A stretch of DNA of 20,849 nucleotides from Strongylocentrotus pallidus (GCA_030265145.1 JARBES010000121.1:17195496-17216344); one strand, 5' to 3'; shown: positions 9,503-17,894, counted from the first letter of the stretch. Translations and numbers: made by a program. The notes: generated by a model not told the origin, from the sequence alone.

Positions 9503-9800
9503 GGTTTCTTGCGCTCACTCCAAGAAAGATCTCAACATCTGTGTCTATGTCTCTCTTTTCTACATTTATTGGATACACAAAATGCGAGAAAGCTCTCCTT
9601 TCTTTCTGACTCACCACTTCTTGCGTGCACTCCAAGAAAGTTCTCAGAAAATACTTCTATTTCTACCCCAAGAAATCTTGTACAAGATACTCAAGTTTTT
9701 ATCTTTTCTTCGTTTCTTACATCTACTGCAAGAAATTTCTCAGGAAAGTATTACAACTTTGGAGTTCAGTCTTTCGTTCTTCACTATTACTGCAAGAAAG
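9503..9800. repeat. Degenerate ~60-bp repeat sharing the EFCAB6 exon 3' end
   Basis: The motif 'CTTTCTTGCAGTA' at the very end of the EFCAB6 last exon (minus strand) recurs leftward in variants. On the plus strand, 'ccaagaaag', 'gcgagaaag' or 'gcaagaaat' occur at about 9520, 9584, 9634, 9668, 9728 and 9792. Most spacings are 50-64 bases, with one of 34. Several copies are followed by 'tctca' or 'tctac' and a 'ggaaagtatt'-like string, as in the exon. 'ttcttgcg..cactccaagaaag' is repeated at 9505-9528 and 9619-9642. The repeat overlaps the last ~10 coding bases and lies in the 3' UTR or downstream intron. Confidence 0.6.
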
Positions 9801-10062
9801 CTCTACGGAAATCATTATAGGGGATTCTCCCTTCGAGGGTTTTATCGTAGTACGTCGTCAATTGATAGAACTCCTCCTCGGACAGATTGATGCTGAACTG
9901 ACGCAGCGTGTCGCGGAACTGGTTTGTCGTGATGACGCCCTCAGCTGTCATGTCGAGGAGGCGGAAGGTGCGTCGCATCTTCTTCCAGTTGTTCGTGATG
10001 GTGTCACGGATTCGCAGCATCGCCTCAAGCATGGCGCCGGACATCCGGCTTCCAGGTTTGAT
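9787..10062 (-). CDS. EFCAB6: EFCAB6-like protein, terminal exon (paired EF-hands)
   Basis: The exon begins after the acceptor TTTTCACCCACAG (AG at 10064-10063) in phase 0 and ends at TAA 9789-9787, encoding 91 residues. It contains an EF-hand pair. Loop 1 is DMTAEGVITTNQ, with D, T, E, G and I at positions 1, 3, 5, 6 and 8 but Gln instead of Glu at 12. Loop 2 is DKTLEGRIPYND, with Asp at 12. Both probably bind calcium weakly or not at all. The motifs MRRTF, FSINLSEEEF, YYDKTL and YNDFRRAFLQ-stop correspond, from memory, to the extreme C-terminus of vertebrate EFCAB6, a multi-EF-hand protein reported to bind DJ-1 and the androgen receptor and expressed in testis and ciliated cells. The stop position after RAFLQ is also the same. 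Only the last domain is visible in the window. Confidence 0.9.
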   Translation of the reverse strand: MKPGSRMSGAMLEAMLRIRDTITNNWKKMRRTFRLLDMTAEGVITTNQFRDTLRQFSINLSEEEFYQLTTYYDKTLEGRIPYNDFRRAFLQ

Positions 10063-10201
10063 CTGTGGGTGAAAACAAATAGAATATTAAACCTCAGGCA
10101 GGATTATTCTTGGCTATCAAAGCCAAGTAATCAATGTGCTATGCAATGTATTATTACTGTGGTTAAGTATGCTTAGGGGCCAATATTGAGCACTTGAGGA
10201 A

Positions 10202-10341
10202 CTGGGCCCCCTCTTGTAAAAAGTTGTGATTGATTCGATTGAAATTAATCTCAACTCCTATCTCTGAAGTACACAGTTGCGATTAATTTCAGGTTCCGAT
10301 TGATTTGAATGAATCTCAACTCTTTACAATACAGGGCCCAG
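10202..10341. mobile_element. 140-bp MITE with ~50-bp terminal inverted repeats
   Basis: The left end 'ctgggccccctcttgtaaa' and the right end, whose reverse complement is 'ctgggccctgtattgtaaa', continue into matching inner arms ('agttg.gatt.attc.att') for about 50 bases. It is non-coding. It abuts the older SINE remnant at 10342. It belongs to a different sequence family from the MITEs at 4723, 5509 and 9046. Confidence 0.8.
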
Positions 10342-10452
10342 GTATCCATCTACACCTGGATGGAGAGTGGCCAGAGCATTCTAGTGCCCAACTGGGATTC
10401 GAACCTTTAACCATCCAATCAACAGTCAATTGAATGAACCATTATACCAAAA
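10342..10452 (-). mobile_element. Old SINE remnant, minus orientation
   Basis: 'ggtatccatctacacctgga' followed by 'gagagtggcca' and 'gggattcgaacc' are diverged forms of the body and box-B region of the SINE at 10517-10773. The head ends in 'aaccattataccaaaacac', equivalent to the A-box end of the younger copy. More substitutions than in its neighbour indicate greater age. Confidence 0.65.
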
Positions 10453-10457
10453 CACTA

Positions 10458-10496
10458 CCACAATACCTTTTCAGTAACGTTAATCCCACAGACATT
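10458..10496. repeat. 39-bp direct repeat, left copy
   Basis: It matches 10793-10831 in 35 of 39 positions and lies just beyond the head of the older SINE, as the right copy lies just beyond the head of the younger one. See the finding on SINE tandem duplication. Confidence 0.85.
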
Positions 10497-10516
10497 AATA
10501 ATTATAATAATAATAG

Positions 10517-10773
10517 GAATTTCTATAGCGCCGTCTATCTAGAAATTATATTCCAAGGCGCATTTATCATTACCCCGGCTTTAGCCTAGCTGGCCTTATA
10601 GCGCTCCAGCATTTCAAGGAATTAATTCCTGCCAGGTACCCATTTACCTCACCTGGGTCAAGTGTGGCAAATGAAGATTAATGCCTTGCCAAAGGACATT
10701 AGTGCTGTGTCGGGGATCGAACCACGCCCTTCAAATTTCAAGTCTAAGTGCTTAAACCACTCGACTACGACAC
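10517..10773 (-). mobile_element. tRNA-derived SINE, nearly complete, minus orientation
   Basis: Read on the minus strand from 10773, the head is GTCGTAGTCGAGTGGTTTAA (A-box-like, as in tRNA-Ser/Leu). 'ACTTGAAA' follows at the anticodon-arm position, then GGTTCGATCC (box B). The body, with 'CCTTTGGCAAGGCATTAATC' and 'GACCCAGGTGAGGTAAATGG', follows. The 3' end at the left passes into an AAT/ATT-rich tail (10497-10516). The tRNA-like head, unrelated body and short repeat tail define a Pol III-transcribed SINE that depends on LINE machinery. Substitutions in the head make current transcription uncertain. Confidence 0.85.
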
Positions 10774-10792
10774 ATTCAACACTGCCAGTCTG

Positions 10793-10831
10793 CCACAATA
10801 TCTTTTCAGTAATGTTGATCCCAAAGACATT
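10793..10831. repeat. 39-bp direct repeat, right copy
   Basis: Partner of 10458-10496, 335 bases away, with four substitutions. At 39 bp it is too long for an ordinary SINE target duplication. Confidence 0.85.
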
Positions 10832-10855
10832 CAATTGTAAGGATAAATAACTTAC

Positions 10856-10953
10856 TACAATCTTCGACTGGTGTATCTTCTCTCTGCTGAGCAGGGATCT
10901 TTGTTCAGGTTCCGGTTGATCTTCTTCAGGTTCAACATGAAGTGCTTCAAGAA
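10856..10953 (-). CDS. EFCAB6: EFCAB6-like protein, penultimate exon (inter-EF-hand linker)
   Basis: The acceptor TATTTTCCTATCTTGAG ends at 10954 and the donor GTAAGT starts at 10855. With two leading bases, the frame reads LEALHVEPEEDQPEPEQRS, then LLSREKIHQSKIV. It joins in phase to IKPGSRMSGAMLEAML of the last exon. The stretch from QRSLLSREKIHQSK on aligns reasonably with the linker before the last EF-hand pair of vertebrate EFCAB6 as I remember it. Oddly, the first bases read from the acceptor in another frame give FLKHFMLNLKK, which looks like the end of the preceding EF-hand helix. The exon may therefore contain a one-base frameshift or assembly error near the AAGAAG at about 10927. 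No earlier EFCAB6 exon is recognised to the right. Confidence 0.7.
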
Positions 10954-11196
10954 CTCAAGATAGGAAAATATAATGGAATTTTGAATTGAATTAAAAGATA
11001 TTAAAGTAAATCTTATAGAAGTGGTTATAGACAGATAAAGGTTAAAACTCAGGGCCGGCTTTTATTCCGATATTTTGTTTAAGTAAAACTTTTACTTAGC
11101 ATTTGGCATTAAATAGCTGGGTAAAATGTCTTAACTTGGATTCCGATCACATTTAATCAATTTACTTTTGCAAGCCAACTTCAGAGCAAATTACTC
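10954..11196. other. Non-coding DNA, probably EFCAB6 intron
   Basis: No coding signal. A perfect 17-base palindrome, AAGTAAAACTTTTACTT, lies at 11081-11097 in sequence that might be a decayed short transposon, but no element ends can be fixed. Confidence 0.4.
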
Positions 11197-11368
11197 GATA
11201 CAGATTTAATTTGCCATCACTATTTAAAACAAATTAAAAATCTCTTTTTGAAACAAGACATGTAATATTGTTTTCCTATCTGGATACAGATTTAATTTGC
11301 TATCACTATTTTTTAAAATTAAAAAATCTCTTTTTGAAACAAGACATGTATATAGATTTCTTTATTGT
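11197..11368. repeat. 86-bp tandem duplication
   Basis: 'gatacagatttaatttgc' followed by 'aaatctctttttgaaacaag' and 'acatgta' occurs at 11197 and again at 11283, a period of 86. The copies differ by a few substitutions and small indels. It is non-coding. Confidence 0.85.
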
Positions 11369-11483
11369 TCTGCTAAGATATATCAGGGCCATTGTGATGT
11401 AAACTAATTTAATTACAATTCTGCATTTTATACGTCTCATCCTTAAACATTATCCACTTTATTTTGTGCAAATGGCCAGGTTG

Positions 11484-13215
11484 TGCATCGACGCCATCAC
11501 AAATTAACCAGGCCAGGTAAGTAAAATGCACACCCCCCAACAACAAAAAGTCACGAAGAAAAACGAGACAAAATGTTATAGCCATCGAGGTTAACAAATT
11601 CTTTATTGCCCTGCTGAGCATATTTGCCGGTCCTGATAGCCTGATAACCTTTTACCTTTCACTGCCAATATAATCATCAATTTATAGAGTAATGTTCGCT
11701 GCTGGCTCATCAAACTTGACGTTAAGTTCTTTTTAACGTCAATAGTTAAACGACCACATTGCAAATATGAATATAATTATACACGCCCCCGAATCACGAG
11801 GGCACCGTAAATCAGGGTTTTTTTTTCTAAACATTTTGCACATGACATGTGACACTCACAGACATGATTTTTATCAATCGGATGTTTCAAAAATTAATGA
11901 GTAAACACGAATTAAAAAGGGATTTATTTAAACTACTGTGGCATTATCATGATTAGCGTAATGATGAGCGTTCCAAACTTAGCACGAAACTCCAAGAGAA
12001 GGATGGCGAGCAGACCAACACACATAAATACACGAACTAAACATTAAACAAATGTCTAAACTGATGAACATACATATTAATAAATAAATTAATACGTTAA
12101 TTGATTTACCAATGAATGAATAAATAAGAAATAGAGTAAACAAAGGCGGAAAATCATTTTCTACAAGGGAAAGACGAAAATGGAAGAGGAAACAATGACA
12201 AACATTGTATTATTTGAGTATTGCCATTTTTGTAACGCGATAAGAGATTACTGTTAACTTGAGCTGATAATTCTATTTTTTAGCAAACTATCAATCTAAA
12301 GATCGCGTTTTATCACAACCTAATTTCATAATGTATTGTTCAACTGTAAACATGAACGTCCTTGTAAACTTGTGCTTCGACTTGTTCAAGGCACATGTAG
12401 TTATGACAAAATGACAGTTACAAAATGTACTGAAAATATTATGAATTGAACTAATGGCACCTTCCGGAAATATATGAAAATATGAATGATTAAAAATATT
12501 ATCTGAAACATACATTACCGAAAAAAGGTTTGATAGCACAATACAGTTCAAATTGAACATTGCTATAACAATATTAGATTCATTTTACTACACTATCAAG
12601 TTTCTATTGCGTGTCATGTTTTCATGATGAACATTCGTTTCTAGTAGGAGTCGAAAGTTGCGAGCCTGTTTTATCTGTTTTTGAAACATAGACATTTTTA
12701 GGGGGGTAATTATAAAGGTTTTTTTAACAATATTGCAAGATTTCCTTATTCTGAAACTGGGACTGAATCGGCTCTAATTCGTTGTCAATCATCGTTTACA
12801 CAATGTTCTGGTCAGAGCAATAGATGATATGTTCTTCATTGTCAAAATGGTTTAAGATGTACCGGACGCATCTTTTTATTTGAATAGACCAGCCATCGTA
12901 GGTGCTCGTGTTAAACCAATAGAAATGATAATGATAATACAGTTTATAGCGAGAAATTCCCCACGCCTATTTGGCATGCGCGTTGCGTACGTACGATGGT
13001 CCATGTAGGAGGAGTAGTGGCGGTTTCATAGACGAAATCGCCTTTTACATTATGAACCCACCGTTCGTTTGAAATTGCACACGCTTTGTTCAAACCTCCC
13101 TTGAAAAGGATCTTGGTAGATGGGAATTGGGGGTCGAGAGGCTGTGCAAGAGTCGGGGCTAACCTACAACAGTGGAGGAGAGACATCGTCCAGCATATAT
13201 CCCCTAATCAAAACG
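11484..13215. repeat. Family B tandem unit, copy X (~1.73 kb)
   Basis: This is the most complete of three direct copies. Landmarks are 'gcatcgacgccatcacaaat' (11484), 'atcgaggttaacaaattctt' (11584), 'cgcccccgaatcacgagggc' (~11788), 'aaggatggcgagcagaccaa' (~12000), 'tgttctggtcagagcaatag' (~12803) and 'gcgagaaattcccc' (~12948). The final ~250 bases (12965-13215), with 'gtagtggcggtttca', are GC-richer. No protein family is recognisable on either strand. The small frames at 12291-12560 and 12944-13186 have no visible domain. It may be a satellite-like tandem duplication inside a long intron. Confidence 0.8.
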
Positions 13216-13586
13216 GCATCGGCGCCATTACAAATTATCAAGGCCAGGCAAGTAAGAGCCACACCGCCCCTTTTTATTTCCATCGAGGTTAAACAATTCT
13301 TTATTGCCCTGCTGAGCATATTTGCCGGCCCTGATAGCCTGATAACCTTTTACCTTTCACTGCAAATACAGGGTGAGTCAGAAAAAGTATGAATTGAAGT
13401 ATGAATATTTAATTATGGGTTTCATGATATATCTTGATAGAGTTATCCTCCCAGTACATTTAGGTACCATTTTCATTTAAATCCCTTCATGCATGACTGA
13501 ACATCAGACAATCTTTACAAGACTGCCATATTTCACTTGCGCCAACTTACTGGGTGAGGAATAAAAAAGTGCATGGAACAAAGACA

Positions 13587-13710
13587 TACACACACACAAA
13601 CGAACACACACACACAAACGCACAAACACACACAAATGCGAACACAAACACACGCACGTTCACACACACGCACACGCTTACAGACAGACACTCACACACT
13701 CACACACAAG
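13587..13710. repeat. CA-rich microsatellite, left arm of the mariner element
   Basis: Impure (CA)n with 'caaacg', 'cacgca' and 'cagacaga' variants. It is the inverted counterpart of 14110-14210. Confidence 0.9.
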
Positions 13711-13955
13711 TGACGCAAACGTCGGTGAATAAAAACACAAACGCCATTCCTCCTGATGCACAGTTGTGCACGGTGAAGCATTCCTTGAAAAGCTCGCCGG
13801 ATCATGCCCCCATCTTGGCGTACCACGTCTGTCTCGTCCACGATTCTCCTCCGAAGCTCCTCGATGTTCACAGGTGGGCTGCTGAAGATCCTTGACTTCA
13901 AGTGCCCCCACAAGAAGAAGTGGAGAGGATTCATGTGCACTTCATGATGATGATG
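13692..13955 (-). pseudogene. Tc1/mariner transposase, C-terminal fragment
   Basis: On the minus strand the frame reads NPLHFFLWGHLKSRIFSSP, then PVNIEELRRRIVDETDVV, then RRAFQGMLHRAQLCIRRNG. This is the C-terminal end of the DDE/D domain of mariner-type transposases, usually '..P.DFFLWG.LK..VY..PP..IEEL..RI..' ending '..R...CI..NGGHFEH'. The position normally held by the third catalytic Asp (P-x-D-F-F-L-W-G) is His here, and the first two catalytic acids and the DNA-binding N-terminus are absent. Upstream the frame runs straight into a CAT repeat encoding poly-His. The copy cannot encode an active enzyme. Confidence 0.88.
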
Positions 13956-14109
13956 ATGATGATAATTAAGATTTAGATGATGACAATGATGATGATATGA
14001 TGGTGGTAGTGAATGTGTACTAAAGGGAAAGATTGTCAGTGAAATGCCACTTAAACATTCAGGGATCTAGATAAAAATCAATGTTAGTTATCAGACAATT
14101 GTAACCGTA

Positions 14110-14210
14110 TGTGTTGTCTGTGTTTGTGTGTGTGTGTGTGCGGGTGTGCGTGCGTGTGTATGTGAGTGTGTGTTTGTGTGTGTGTGTGTGTCTGTCTGTC
14201 TGTCTGACTG
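14110..14210. repeat. GT-rich microsatellite, right arm of the mariner element
   Basis: Impure (GT)n with 'gtgcgggtgtgcg' and a (GTCT)n block at the right. Its reverse complement resembles 13587-13710, including the 'cagacagaca' motif. Confidence 0.9.
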
Positions 14211-15170
14211 TCTTTGTTCAATGCACTGTTGTATACCTCACCCAGTAAGTTGGCGCAAGTGAAATATGGCAGTCTTGTAAAGATTGTCTGATGTTCAGTC
14301 ATGCGTGAAGGGATTCAAGTGCAAATGGTACGTAAATGTACTGGGAGGATAACTCTATCAAGTCATATCATGAAACCCATAATTAAATATTCAAACTTCA
14401 AACAATACAAATCAAAAAGTGGGACATTTTTTCTGACTCAACCTGTATAATCATTAGTTTATAGAGTAATGTTCGCTGCTGACTCAACACAATTGATGTT
14501 AAGTTCTTTTTAACGTCAATAGTTAAACGACCATATTGCGAATATGAATACAATTATACACGCCCCCGAATCACGAGGGCACTGTAAATCAGGGTTTTGT
14601 TTTTCTAATCATTTTGCACATGACATGTGACAGTCACAGACATGGTGATAAGTCTGGAAAATTTGGACTTGACTTTTTATTAATCGGATGTGTCAACAAA
14701 CTATCAATCTGAAGTTCGCGTTTTATCAAAACCTAATTTGATAATTTATTATCCAACTGTAAACATGAACGCCCCCCAAACATGTGAACATTGTAAGCGT
14801 GGGCTTTGACTTGTAATAGGCCCATGTAGTTATGACAAAATGAAGGTCACAACAAATAATGGAAATTCTATAAATTAAATTCATGGGACCTGTCGGAAAT
14901 ATATGAATATATCATGAGTGATTTTTAAAAAAATCTGAAATTTACATGACTGAACAAGGGTTTGTCAGCACAATGAAGTTCAAATTGCACATTGTTTTTA
15001 GATTCATCAAGTTGCTATCGTATGTCATGTTTTCATAGTGAATATTTGTCTCTAGTAGAAGTTGAAGTCTTTATGATGTTTTATCTGGTTGAGAATGCGT
15101 TTACAATTAACAAAAATATTAAAGTTATTGTAACAATTTTTCAAGATTTCTTTATTCTGGAACTATGACG

Positions 15171-16410
15171 TATTACCTTTGCTGCAAATATAATCATCAA
15201 TTTATAGAGCAATATTCGCTGCTGACTCATCAAACTTGACATTAAGTTCTCTTTAACGTCAATAGTTAAACGACCACATTGCAAATATAAATATTATTAT
15301 ACACGCCCCCGAATAACGAGGGCACTGTAAATCAGGGTTATTTCTTTTTCTAAACATTTTGCGCATGACATGTGACAGTCACAGACATGGTGATAAGTTT
15401 GGAAAATTTGGTCTAGATTTGTATCAATCGGATGTGTCAAAATTTAATGAGAAACACTAACTGAAAACGATTTATTTGTTAACTCTAGATTGAAAAAAAA
15501 AAAAACTTTTGTGGCATGGTCATGATTAGCATAAGGATGAGCATTCCAAACTTAGAACTAAACTCCAAGGGAAGGATGGCGAGCAGACCAACACACAAAA
15601 TACACGAACTTAATATTTAAAAAATGTCGAAAATCAATACATATATATATACTACAAAATAAATTAATATATTTATTAATTCACAAATGAATGAATAAGT
15701 AAGAAGATAGATTAGATGAAGGCTGAAAAATTATTTTCCACAAGAGGAAAGAAGAAAATGAAAGATAAAAATTGGCAAACATTGTATTTATTGAGTTTTG
15801 TAATTTTCATGAAGCGATAACAGATTATTGTTATCCTGAGCTGAAAATTATATTTTCCAGCAAACTATCGATCTAAAGATCACGTTTTACCACAACTTAA
15901 TTTATTATCCAAATGTAAACTGGAACGCCCCTAAACATCCGGACATTGTAAACTTGTGCTTTGATTTGTAATAGGGACATAATAGTAATGAAGAAAAAAA
16001 TGACTGTTAAAGATGTACTGAAAATCCTATAAATTAAATCCATGGGACCTTACAAAAATATATGAACATAGGCCTATAATGAATGATTATAACAAATATC
16101 TAAAACGTAAATTCATGAAAAAGAGTTTGTCAGCACAATGAATTTCAAATTGAACATTGTTTTTTCAATTCATTTTAATACCATATACCAAGCTTCTATT
16201 GCATGTCATGTTTTCATGGTGAACATTCGTTTCTAGAAGGGGTCGAACGTTGTAAGTTCGTTTCTTTATTCTGAAACTAGGACTAAATTGGCTCTAATTT
16301 GTTGTCAATCATCATTTACACAATGTTCTGGTCAGAGCAATAGAAGATATGATATTTACTGTCAAACTGGTTGAAGACCTACAGGACGCGAGAAATTCCC
16401 CATGCGTTTT
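15171..16410. repeat. Family B tandem unit, copy Z
   Basis: It begins within the unit at 'tattaccttt' (equivalent to ~11650 of X), so its first ~170 bases are missing and it is fused directly to the truncated end of Y. It keeps the ~390 bp that Y has lost, including 'aaggatggcgagcagaccaa' (~15575). It can be followed to 'gcgagaaattccccatgcg' (~16405), equivalent to ~12965 of X. The terminal part of X then has no counterpart until 18765. Confidence 0.78.
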
Positions 16411-17727
16411 TAGGGACTTTTAGATCGAGTGGGCGAGAATGGCGTGAACATCCACTGATCATGCGTGTCAACGTAGTCGACTGCCCCTCTTGACTATAGA
16501 TACAAATTATTCAACTTTCACCGCACGATACAGGAAGTAAGCGTGATGAAGTAATGAACGGCGCGCCAAATTTTAAAGGACATTCCACGCTCCCCCAAAT
16601 GCAAGGACCCGGAGTACCGCACGTCACAAGCCGGCTGGGCAGTGCGAAGGCGAAGCTCATGCACACTGCCACTGCCACTAGCTATGAACTTTCTACGGAT
16701 GATATAACCAGGAAAGTGATAGAGAAGAAGTGGAATCAAGCCGCTCTCACTTGACCCCATGATCCAAGCCGCCAAAAAGTTATGCGCTAATATGCAACTG
16801 TTGACCAGGTGGTGAGATAAAAGAGCGCTTGGATTATCATGATTTAGAATTCCTACATCAGAAAACGGTATCTCAGCAAAATGTACACTGTCCTTCTCAT
16901 TCATATCTCATAAATTGTTGAATGTGTAATGATTGAACAAGCGAACACATTCTTTTGTAAAAAAAAAAAAATCAAATGCAAAATTACCAAAAAACGCGAA
17001 AGCACGCATTAGCAAACTTAAATTAATCGAAGATTGTAAAACATGGATTAAATGACGGGACATTAAAATATGTTTTTAAAAAAAATCGGATTATCCTAAA
17101 ATATTGAGTTTTTTTCAGGATCTAATTTTTCTTTTTACAAACTCTGGCACACAAATTATAGGAAGGGCGAAGTAGTAGATTTGAAAAACGGTTTGATGCA
17201 CTATTCCTAATACAATCCCCATTTAAATTTTATAATTTACACTGAAATTTGCCGGTAATTTAATAAATGTGAAACTGGTGCCCGGCCTACGAAGTTCCCC
17301 GCAGTGGAAGAGCGGCTTGGAGCATGGAACTTCAAAGCCAAGTGGAGCGTTTCGCATCCCATTGTTACGCTTTAGAACTCACGCATGCGTCTGAATAAAA
17401 TACAAGAGTTTCCACTCCTTCTCTATCACCTCCCTGCTATAACATACCAATCAAACTTTCAAAGTTCAAGACAAAAGAGTTTTAATGAGAGTAGAGAGAA
17501 GGTTTACACAAAACTGTTGCTGCTCAAAGACGAAATTATATCTCTGACTTGTTCGTTATTTATCTTGAGGCTTGAGATGACGTCACATGTATGAAAACAT
17601 GCGCACGGCGTTCTAGATTTAGGACGACGGGAAAATCAAGGTGGACGCTTTCTTGATTCTAACAGTCGACGACAGAAACGACGTGATGCATGCGCGTGCC
17701 TTAAAATGGCGATATCACGTAGCAGTC
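16411..17727. other. Unassigned, partly GC-rich DNA without a recognised gene
   Basis: A minus-strand frame at 16518-16904 (128 codons) is the longest here but shows no recognisable domain. Two islands (16430-16830 and 17280-17720) are GC- and CpG-richer than their surroundings and contain palindromic 'acgcatgcgt' and 'gcatgcgcgtgc' strings, which could suit regulatory DNA. The middle (16930-17270) is AT-rich with no features. Confidence 0.4.
16700..16735 (-). repeat. Inverted partner of 17410-17445
   Basis: The reverse complement of this 36-base stretch ('ttccacttcttctctatcac...') matches 17410-17445 ('ttccactccttctctatcac...') at about 30 positions. 'agagcggcttg' also occurs on the corresponding side of both (near 16738-16748 inverted, and 17310-17320). 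These look like two diverged pieces of one dispersed repeat. Confidence 0.45.
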
Positions 17728-17894
17728 CGACAACGACAATGACAATGACAACGACAACTTTATTTTCATGTTGGGGTATTCGAGAAGTTTACAATCAGTT
17801 TGGATTTGTCAATTTAACGCTGTAAATATACAATTCAAATCGAATTAATGTTAAACGATACAAAATAACACTATCGACAATAGTGAGAAAAATT

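Larger units (their letters stand above)
10063..10855 (-). other. EFCAB6: EFCAB6 last intron, filled with MITE and SINE insertions
   Basis: This 793-base interval runs from a GTAAGT donor (10855-10850 on the minus strand) to a CACCCACAG acceptor (ending at 10063). Splicing joins a codon-final GTA to ATC, keeping the frame open. A MITE (10202-10341), an old SINE (10342-10452) and a younger SINE (10517-10773) take up most of it, with a 39-bp direct repeat beside each SINE. Confidence 0.75.
13369..14445 (-). mobile_element. Tc1/mariner-like DNA transposon, 1077 bp, defective
   Basis: The ends CAGGGTGAGTCAGAAAAA and, inverted, CAGGTTGAGTCAGAAAAA are flanked by TA duplications (13367-13368 and 14446-14447). 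The empty site is seen in copies X and Z ('aatataatcat'). The arms are unusually long: about 215 bp at ~90 percent identity by eye, with a ~19-base gap near the left tip, then CA-rich microsatellite on the left (~13587-13710) mirrored by GT-rich on the right (~14110-14210). Between them lie a transposase C-terminal fragment on the minus strand, a (GAT)n patch (~13945-13965) and other non-coding sequence. TA target sites, the end sequence and the transposase fragment agree on the IS630/Tc1/mariner superfamily. Confidence 0.92.
13216..15170. repeat. Family B tandem unit, copy Y (internally deleted, carries a mariner)
   Basis: It starts with 'gcatcggcgccattacaaat', equivalent to 11484, and follows X through 'gcctgataaccttttacctt'. 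It is then split at a TA by the 1077-bp transposon and resumes at 14446. About 390 bp present in X (~11890-12280) and in Z are missing at the junction near 14695. Its end near 15160 ('ttctttattctgg') matches X at ~12750. The rest of the unit is missing, because copy Z begins immediately. Confidence 0.8.

Noticed and set aside
9470-10176. Overlapping plus-strand frames up to 183 codons
   Set aside because: They are antisense to the EFCAB6 exon and the Leu/Phe/Ser-rich exon-end repeat. The protein similarity is entirely on the minus strand.
10705-10773. tRNA gene on the minus strand
   Set aside because: A- and B-box-like strings are present, but the fold is degraded and continues into a SINE body with an AT-rich tail. 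It is the head of a retroposon.
13554-13895. Thr/His-rich 113-codon plus frame
   Set aside because: Translation of the CA microsatellite and of the antisense of the transposase fragment inside the mariner element.
14084-14302. 72-codon minus frame with Thr/His repeats
   Set aside because: Lies in the right inverted arm and GT microsatellite of the mariner element; not a gene.
16518-16904. 128-codon minus-strand open frame
   Set aside because: The longest frame in its region, but it shows no domain, no splice context and no family resemblance. Part of it lies in a diverged inverted repeat whose partner at 17410-17445 is not coding.
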